From Malikia spinosa (GTDB taxonomy: Bacteria; Pseudomonadota; Gammaproteobacteria; Burkholderiales; Burkholderiaceae_C), in the NCBI RefSeq assembly GCF_002980625.1, contig NZ_PVLR01000043.1, positions 1-62,283 on the forward strand: DNA of 62,283 nt, written 5' to 3'. A program made the translations under genes and the position numbers. Below are positions 57,599 through 62,283 of the stretch, piece after piece (position 1 is the first letter of the stretch; each line of letters opens with the position of its first letter). Below the pieces are notes generated by a model. That model had not been told where the DNA came from. It worked only from the letters and a program-made list of their open reading frames with translations, and did not search any database.

Positions 57599-58327
57599 AT
57601 GACACAGAAACTCCAAGGCCAGGTGGCCGTCGTCACCGGTGCCGCCTCCGGCATCGGACTGGCCAGCGCTGAGGCCATGCTGGCCGCTGGCGCCCAGGTG
57701 GTGCTGGTCGACCGCGACCAGCGTGCGCTCGCCGCGCTGTGCGAGCGGCTCGGCCCGGCCGCGCTGCCGCTGGTGATCGACCTGCTCGATGCGCGCCAAT
57801 GCGCCAGCCTGCTGCCCGGCGTGCTGGAGCTGGCCGGCCGGCTCGACATCCTGCATGCCAATGCCGGCAGCTATCTTGGCGGCGACCTGGTCGATGCCGA
57901 CCCGGACGCGATCGACCGCATGCTGAACCTCAACATCAACGTGGTGATGAAGAACGTGCGCGCCGTGCTGCCACACATGATCGAACGGCGCAGCGGCGAC
58001 ATCATCGTCACGAGTTCGCTCGCCGCGCATTACCCGACCCCCTGGGAGCCGGTCTATGCCGCCTCGAAATGGGCCATCGACTGCTTCGTGCAGACCACGC
58101 GGCGCCAGGTGTTCAAGCACGGGCTGCGCGTCGGCTCGATCTCGCCCGGACCGGTCGTCACCGGCCTGCTGGCAGACTGGCCGGCCGAGAAGCTGCGCGA
58201 GGCCCGCGAGTCGGGCAGCCTGCTCGAAGCCGCCGAGGTGGCCGAGGTGGTGCTGTTCATGCTGACGCGCCCGCGCGGCATGACGATCCGCGACGTGGTC
58301 ATGCTGCCGACCCAGTTCGATCTCTAA
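57599..58327 (+). CDS. SDR-family polyol dehydrogenase, ribitol 2-dehydrogenase-like
   Basis: A 242-residue short-chain dehydrogenase. NAD site GAASGIGLASAEAML, then HANAGSYLGG, LNININ, the Ser in VTSSLAAH, and the catalytic Tyr153/Lys157 in YAASKWA. The tail VTGLLADWPAEKL and the end IRDVVMLPTQFDL strongly resemble Klebsiella ribitol dehydrogenase. It would oxidise a polyol at C2 to a ketose (for example ribitol to ribulose). The operon context gives the substrate class but not the exact polyol. AAGGAG precedes the ATG. Confidence 0.84.
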   Translation: MTQKLQGQVAVVTGAASGIGLASAEAMLAAGAQVVLVDRDQRALAALCERLGPAALPLVIDLLDARQCASLLPGVLELAGRLDILHANAGSYLGGDLVDADPDAIDRMLNLNINVVMKNVRAVLPHMIERRSGDIIVTSSLAAHYPTPWEPVYAASKWAIDCFVQTTRRQVFKHGLRVGSISPGPVVTGLLADWPAEKLREARESGSLLEAAEVAEVVLFMLTRPRGMTIRDVVMLPTQFDL

Positions 58328-58348
58328 CCCTTACACGCGAGTCAGAAC

Positions 58349-59752
58349 ATGAATGTGATGTTGCACCTGGGCCTGGGATCGTTCCATCGTGCCCACCAGG
58401 CGGTCTACCTCGATGCCCTGATCCGCAGCGGCGACACCTCCTGGGCGCTGGCTGGCGGCAATATCCGGCCCGACATGGCCGAGACGATCGCCGCGCTGAT
58501 CCAGCAGGACGGCGCCTACACGCTCGAGACCATCTCGCCGGCCGGCGAGCACCGCTACCAGCGCATCGGCTCGATCCGCCAGGTCATTCCCTACCAGCCG
58601 GATCTGGCCGGCCTGATCGAGCAGGGCGCGAGCGCCGAGACGAAGATCATCTCGTTTACCGTGACCGAGGCTGGCTACTACCTCGACGCGCAGAACCGGC
58701 TCGACCTCGAGGCCTTTGCCGATCTGCGCGCCGACCTCGACGCGGCGCGCGCCGGTCGCCCCGGCGCCACGATCTACGGCGCACTGACGGCGATCCTGCG
58801 CGCGCGCATGGCCAGCGGCGCCGGCCCGGTGACCTTGCTCAACTGCGACAACCTGCGCCACAACGGCGAGCGCTCGCGCGCCGGCCTGCTGCAGTTCATC
58901 GGCCTGATCGGCGACGCCGCGCTGCTGGCCTGGGTCGAGGCCCACACCAGCAGCCCGAACGCGATGGTCGACCGCATCACGCCGCGCCCGACGCCCGACG
59001 TGCGCGAGCGCGTGCTGGCCGCGACCGGCAGCGACGACCCGGCCGCGCTGATGGGCGAGAGCTTCATCCAGTGGGTGATCGAGGACCGCTTCATTGCCGG
59101 TCGCCCGGCCTGGGAGCGGGTCGGAGTCGAGATGGTCGACTCGGTCGACGCCTACGAGGAGGCCAAGATCCGCCTGCTCAACGCAACCCATTCCTGCATC
59201 GCCTGGGCCGGCACCCTGGTCGGCTACCGCTACATCCACGAGGGCACGCAGGACCCGGCGATCCGCCGTCTGGCCTACGACTATGTGACCGACGACACCA
59301 TTCCGGTGCTCGACACGCCCGAGCATCCCTGTCCGATCGATCTGCCGCAGTACCGCGACGTGGTGCTGGACCGCTTTGCCAACCCGGCGATCCAGGACAC
59401 CAACCAGCGCGTGGCGATGGACGGCTTCAGCAAGATTCCCGGCTTCATCGCGCCGACCCTCCGCGAGCGGCTGGCGCGGGGCGAGGGCATCGCGAGCGTG
59501 GCGATGCTGCCTGCGCTGTTCCTGGCCTATCTGCAGCGCTGGCATCAGGGCCGGATTCCCTACACCTACCAGGACCAGGCGATGGACCCGGCGGCCGCGC
59601 ACGCGATCTGCTCTGCGGCCGATCCGGTGGCGGCCTTCTGTGCCGATACGGTGCTGTGGGGCGACCTGGCCGCCGACGCCCGGCTGGTCGATGCGCTGCG
59701 CCAGGCCAGCGCCCGGGTCGAGCGCTTCGTCGCCGAGCATCCGGTGTCATGA
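58349..59752 (+). CDS. dalD: Polyol long-chain dehydrogenase, D-arabinitol 4-dehydrogenase-like (DalD)
   Basis: A 467-residue NAD-dependent dehydrogenase of the mannitol-2-dehydrogenase / arabinitol-4-dehydrogenase family. It starts LGLGSFHRAHQAVYLDAL. The catalytic set is Lys273, Asn278 and His281 in KIRLLNATHS, with the same spacing as Pseudomonas mannitol 2-dehydrogenase (Lys295, Asn300, His303). CIAWAGTLVGYRYIHEG and length fit DalD more than mannitol 2-dehydrogenase. D-arabinitol to D-xylulose would feed the xylulokinase downstream. Its stop overlaps the regulator start by 4 bp. Confidence 0.85.
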   Translation: MNVMLHLGLGSFHRAHQAVYLDALIRSGDTSWALAGGNIRPDMAETIAALIQQDGAYTLETISPAGEHRYQRIGSIRQVIPYQPDLAGLIEQGASAETKIISFTVTEAGYYLDAQNRLDLEAFADLRADLDAARAGRPGATIYGALTAILRARMASGAGPVTLLNCDNLRHNGERSRAGLLQFIGLIGDAALLAWVEAHTSSPNAMVDRITPRPTPDVRERVLAATGSDDPAALMGESFIQWVIEDRFIAGRPAWERVGVEMVDSVDAYEEAKIRLLNATHSCIAWAGTLVGYRYIHEGTQDPAIRRLAYDYVTDDTIPVLDTPEHPCPIDLPQYRDVVLDRFANPAIQDTNQRVAMDGFSKIPGFIAPTLRERLARGEGIASVAMLPALFLAYLQRWHQGRIPYTYQDQAMDPAAAHAICSAADPVAAFCADTVLWGDLAADARLVDALRQASARVERFVAEHPVS

Positions 59753-60684
59753 GCGTCAGGACGCGCCAGCTGCCGCGCCAGCTCAAGCCCGAGCTCGAGC
59801 ACGACTTCGCCCGTCTGCCCGCGCTCGGCTACGAGCCGCCCGAGGAGGTCGGCCTGATCCGCTGTCTCTCGCACGGTTACCCGACGCCGCTGGCGCGCTG
59901 GCATTACCACGACGAGTACGAGCTGCACATCATCACGGCAACCTCGGGCAAGACCTTCGTCGGCGACTGGATCGGCCAGTTCCAGCCCGGCCAGGTGGTG
60001 CTGACCGGGCCCCGGTTGCCGCACAACTGGGTCACGACCGACCTGCCCGAGGGCGGCGTGCCGCTGCGCGACCTGGTGATCCAGTTCCCGCACGAGCCGC
60101 TGCTGCGCGCCAGCCAGGACATCCCCGAGCTGGCCGAGGTGCTGCCGATGCTCGAGCGCGCCCGCCACGGCATCGAGTTCTTCGGCCTGTCCGAGCGCGC
60201 CCAGCAGCACTGGCAGCAGATCAAGCGCGGCAGCGGACTCAAGCGCTTTGGCGCCTTCTGCAGCTTCCTGTCCGAGCTCGCCGCCTGCACCGACTACCGG
60301 CTGCTGTCGAGCGTGCAGCTGCAAAGCGACGAGGACGACGACTCGCTCGACCGGGTCGAGGCCGTGCTCAACCGCATCATGGAGCGCATGGCCGAGCCGC
60401 TGTCGGCCGCGACGCTCGCTGGCGAGCTCAGCATGAGCGAAAGCCAGTTCAGCCGCTTCTTTCGCAAGACCACCGGCAACACCTTCACCGATTTCGTCAA
60501 TCGGGTCCGCATCAACCGCGCCTGCCAGCTGCTGATGGAGACCGACCAGCAGATCACGGGCATCTGCTACGAGGTCGGCTTCAACAATGTGGCCAACTTC
60601 AACCGCCGCTTCCTGGAGCTCAAGGGCCTGACGCCCTCCGAGTTCCGCCGCCAGGCCATGACGCGCTTTCGCGGTGCGGCCTGA
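59749..60684 (+). CDS. AraC-family regulator of the polyol operon (MtlR-like)
   Basis: A 311-residue regulator. The N-terminal cupin sensing domain has HYHDEYELHIITATSG and GDWIGQFQPGQVVLTGPRLP. The C-terminal double helix-turn-helix has SAATLAGELSMSESQFSRFF and ITGICYEVGFNNVANFNRRF. It resembles MtlR of Pseudomonas, an activator of mannitol/arabinitol genes. The ATG at 59749 is coupled to the dalD stop by ATGA. Being encoded inside its own operon suggests positive feedback. Confidence 0.88.
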   Translation: MSVRTRQLPRQLKPELEHDFARLPALGYEPPEEVGLIRCLSHGYPTPLARWHYHDEYELHIITATSGKTFVGDWIGQFQPGQVVLTGPRLPHNWVTTDLPEGGVPLRDLVIQFPHEPLLRASQDIPELAEVLPMLERARHGIEFFGLSERAQQHWQQIKRGSGLKRFGAFCSFLSELAACTDYRLLSSVQLQSDEDDDSLDRVEAVLNRIMERMAEPLSAATLAGELSMSESQFSRFFRKTTGNTFTDFVNRVRINRACQLLMETDQQITGICYEVGFNNVANFNRRFLELKGLTPSEFRRQAMTRFRGAA

Positions 60685-60719
60685 GTCTTCTCTCACTTCA
60701 TACTGATACGGCAAACACC

Positions 60720-62225
60720 ATGTTTCTCGGACTGGATCTGGGCACTTCCGAGCTCAAAGCCCTGCTGCTCGACCGTCAGCACCGCGTGCTGGCAACCGCA
60801 CGCGCGCCGCTGACGGTGCAGCGCCCCAAGCCGCTGTGGTCGGAGCAGTCGCCCGTGGCCTGGTGGCAGGCGCTCGAAACCGTGATGGACCAGCTGCAGC
60901 GCGAGCAGCCCGCGGCGCTGGCCCGGCTCGAGGGCGTCGGTCTGTCGGGCCAGATGCATGGTGCCGTGCTGCTCGACGCCGAGCAGGCGGTGCTGCGCCC
61001 CGCGATCCTGTGGAACGACGGCCGCAGCGCCGCCCAGTGCGAGGCGCTGAGCCAGGCCGTGCCCGAGCTGGCCGTGATCAGCGGCAACCTGGCGATGCCG
61101 GGCTTCACGGCCCCGAAGCTGCTCTGGGTGCGCGAGCATGAACCCGCCCTCTTCGAGCGCGTGGCCCTGGTGCTGTTGCCCAAGGACTGGCTGCGCCTGC
61201 AGCTGACCGGCGAGGCGGTCAGCGAGATGTCGGACGCCGCCGGCACGCTCTGGCTCGACACGGCCAAGCGCGACTGGTCGGACCGCCTGCTGCAGGCCAC
61301 CGGACTGAGTCGCGCGCAGATGCCGCGCCTGGTCGAGGGCAGCGCGCGCTCGGGCGTCATTCAGCCCGAGCTGTGCCGGCGCTGGGGCCTGCCCGAGGGC
61401 CTGCCGGTGGCCGGCGGCGCTGGCGACAACGCCGCCAGCGCGATCGGCATGGGCCTGGTCGAGCCGGGGCAGGGCTTCGTCTCGCTCGGCACCTCGGGCG
61501 TGGTCTTCGTCAGCGGCGACCATTTCGAGCCCAATCCGGCTCAGGCGGTGCATGCCTTCTGCCACGCGCTGCCCGGGCGCTGGCACCAGATGTCGGTCAT
61601 GCTGAGCGCGGCATCCGCCCTGAGTTGGGCCACTCGGCTGCTCGGCTATGCCGACGAGGCCGCGTTGATTGCTGATGCGGCCACGCTCGACCCGGCGCGT
61701 CAGCAGCGCGCGCCGCTGTTCCTGCCCTATCTGGGCGGCGAGCGCTCGCCGCACAACAACCCGCAGGCCCAGGCCAGCTGGACCGGCCTGAGCCATGAGC
61801 ACCAGCGCGCCGACCTGGCCTATGCGGTGGCCGAGGGCGTGGGTTTCGGCCTGCGCGACGGCCTGCTGACGCTGGGGCAGGGCAGTGCGCCGCCACAGGC
61901 GCTGTCCCTGGTCGGCGGTGGTGCGCGCAGCGCCTGGTGGGCCCAGCTGCTGGCCCATGTCCTGGGCCTGCGCCTCAATGTCCATGCCGGCGGCGAGCTG
62001 GGCGGCGCCCTGGGCGCGGCGCGCCTGGGCTGGCTGTGCGCGGGCGGCCGGCTCGACGAGGTCTGCCGGCAGCCGCCAATCGAACAGCGTTACGAACCCG
62101 ATCCCGCCACCCAGCAGCGCCTGCTCGAGCGCCACCGGCGCTTCCAGGCGCTGTACCGGGCCTTGCATCCGGCCCTGCACCCAGCGGCCGGATCGCATGA
62201 CGCGCCGCCCAGCCAGCCTGATTGA
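60720..62225 (+). CDS. xylB: Xylulokinase (XylB)
   Basis: A 501-residue FGGY-family kinase making D-xylulose-5-phosphate. N-terminal LGLDLGTSELKALLLD (phosphate loop), SGQMHGAVLLD and ILWNDGRS are xylulokinase signatures. The catalytic Asp236 is in GGAGDNAASAIGMG. SLGTSGVVFVS, LGGERSPHNN and VGGGARSAWW follow. The C-terminus has an extra short Pro/Ala tail. The start is 35 bp after the regulator with a weak ribosome site; the longer frame upstream is a shadow. It takes the ketose from the DalD-like enzyme into the pentose phosphate pathway. Confidence 0.93.
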   Translation: MFLGLDLGTSELKALLLDRQHRVLATARAPLTVQRPKPLWSEQSPVAWWQALETVMDQLQREQPAALARLEGVGLSGQMHGAVLLDAEQAVLRPAILWNDGRSAAQCEALSQAVPELAVISGNLAMPGFTAPKLLWVREHEPALFERVALVLLPKDWLRLQLTGEAVSEMSDAAGTLWLDTAKRDWSDRLLQATGLSRAQMPRLVEGSARSGVIQPELCRRWGLPEGLPVAGGAGDNAASAIGMGLVEPGQGFVSLGTSGVVFVSGDHFEPNPAQAVHAFCHALPGRWHQMSVMLSAASALSWATRLLGYADEAALIADAATLDPARQQRAPLFLPYLGGERSPHNNPQAQASWTGLSHEHQRADLAYAVAEGVGFGLRDGLLTLGQGSAPPQALSLVGGGARSAWWAQLLAHVLGLRLNVHAGGELGGALGAARLGWLCAGGRLDEVCRQPPIEQRYEPDPATQQRLLERHRRFQALYRALHPALHPAAGSHDAPPSQPD

Positions 62226-62263
62226 ATCCAGCTCCCATCTGTCCCACCTTGTTACGGAACCTC

Positions 62264-62283
62264 ATGAACCAGCTCGACGCACT
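62264..62283 (+). CDS. Start of a further gene, cut by the window edge
   Basis: An ATG at 62264 opens MNQLDA- into the window end, 38 bp after xylB on the same strand, with only a weak GGA upstream. In similar polyol operons a fructokinase, phosphatase or another dehydrogenase follows, but six codons are too few to say which. Confidence 0.35.

Noticed and set aside
57739-59748. A very long plus-strand open frame running through the SDR and DalD genes into the AraC gene
   Set aside because: The upstream part is an out-of-frame shadow of two well-supported genes (Arg/Ala/Pro-rich, no family motifs). Only the AraC part from 59749 is real.
58349-59752. Calling the long-chain dehydrogenase mannitol-1-phosphate dehydrogenase or mannitol 2-dehydrogenase
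   Set aside because: There is no phosphotransferase context; start, length and the CIAWAGTL region fit D-arabinitol 4-dehydrogenase better, and xylB follows.

Overview
The window is GC-rich DNA (strong G/C at third codon positions) that reads like a chromosome segment of a Burkholderiales (beta-proteobacterial) heterotroph. The fused IolC-DUF2090 kinase, the Gts-type glucose transporter, HexR with a matching operator, and many small LacI/AraC/LysR-controlled sugar operons all fit this. A Sphaerotilus/Leptothrix/Ideonella-like genus is only a guess.

Layout. (1) 1-7.1 kb is accessory DNA: the right end of an IS66 element, a STAND/NACHT-type NTPase gene cut open by that element and ending in a PD-(D/E)XK-like nuclease motif, a second protein with its own C-terminal PD-(D/E)XK-like motif, and a decayed IS630 transposase. 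(2) 7.1-21.7 kb is a myo-inositol locus: an ABC transporter (iatP, iatA, ibpA, minus strand) diverging from iolC-iolD-iolE-iolB. It is followed by a phytanoyl-CoA-dioxygenase-like protein, a LacI regulator, a LysR regulator and iolA/mmsA. No iolG is seen here. (3) 21.7-26.3 kb is a gluconate locus: TRAP transporter dctP/M/Q, gntK, and a divergent GntR-type LacI regulator with two palindromic operators. (4) 26.3-38.9 kb is a glucose block: a small unknown protein, an aldo/keto reductase, gtsDCBA, a two-component system, a porin, a LacI regulator, an MFS transporter and hexR. (5) 39.1-51.0 kb is a trehalose/alpha-glucoside block: AraC regulator, thuA-thuB, an ABC transporter with a GH13 alpha-glucosidase, a MATE transporter and glucokinase. 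(6) 51.1-53.2 kb has a Tat-exported dienelactone-hydrolase-like protein and a YbfB-like MFS transporter. (7) 53.4-62.3 kb is a polyol operon: ABC transporter, ribitol-type SDR, D-arabinitol-4-dehydrogenase-type enzyme, AraC regulator, xylulokinase, and the first codons of a further gene.

How it works together. From about 7 kb on the window is a carbohydrate-uptake island. Each sugar has its own importer, entry enzymes and regulator: inositol goes to malonate semialdehyde; gluconate to 6-phosphogluconate; imported alpha-glucosides to glucose and then glucose-6-phosphate; pentitols or hexitols to ketoses and xylulose-5-phosphate. TGCAA-N-CG-N-TTGCA-like palindromes in front of both the porin and the alpha-glucoside operon suggest that they share a LacI regulator. 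A second palindrome, GGG-(A/T)4-CCC, recurs in front of several otherwise unrelated operons and has no assigned regulator.

The least ordinary material is the left edge. There a large STAND-nuclease gene and a partner nuclease-like gene, plausibly anti-phage, have been interrupted by IS66.
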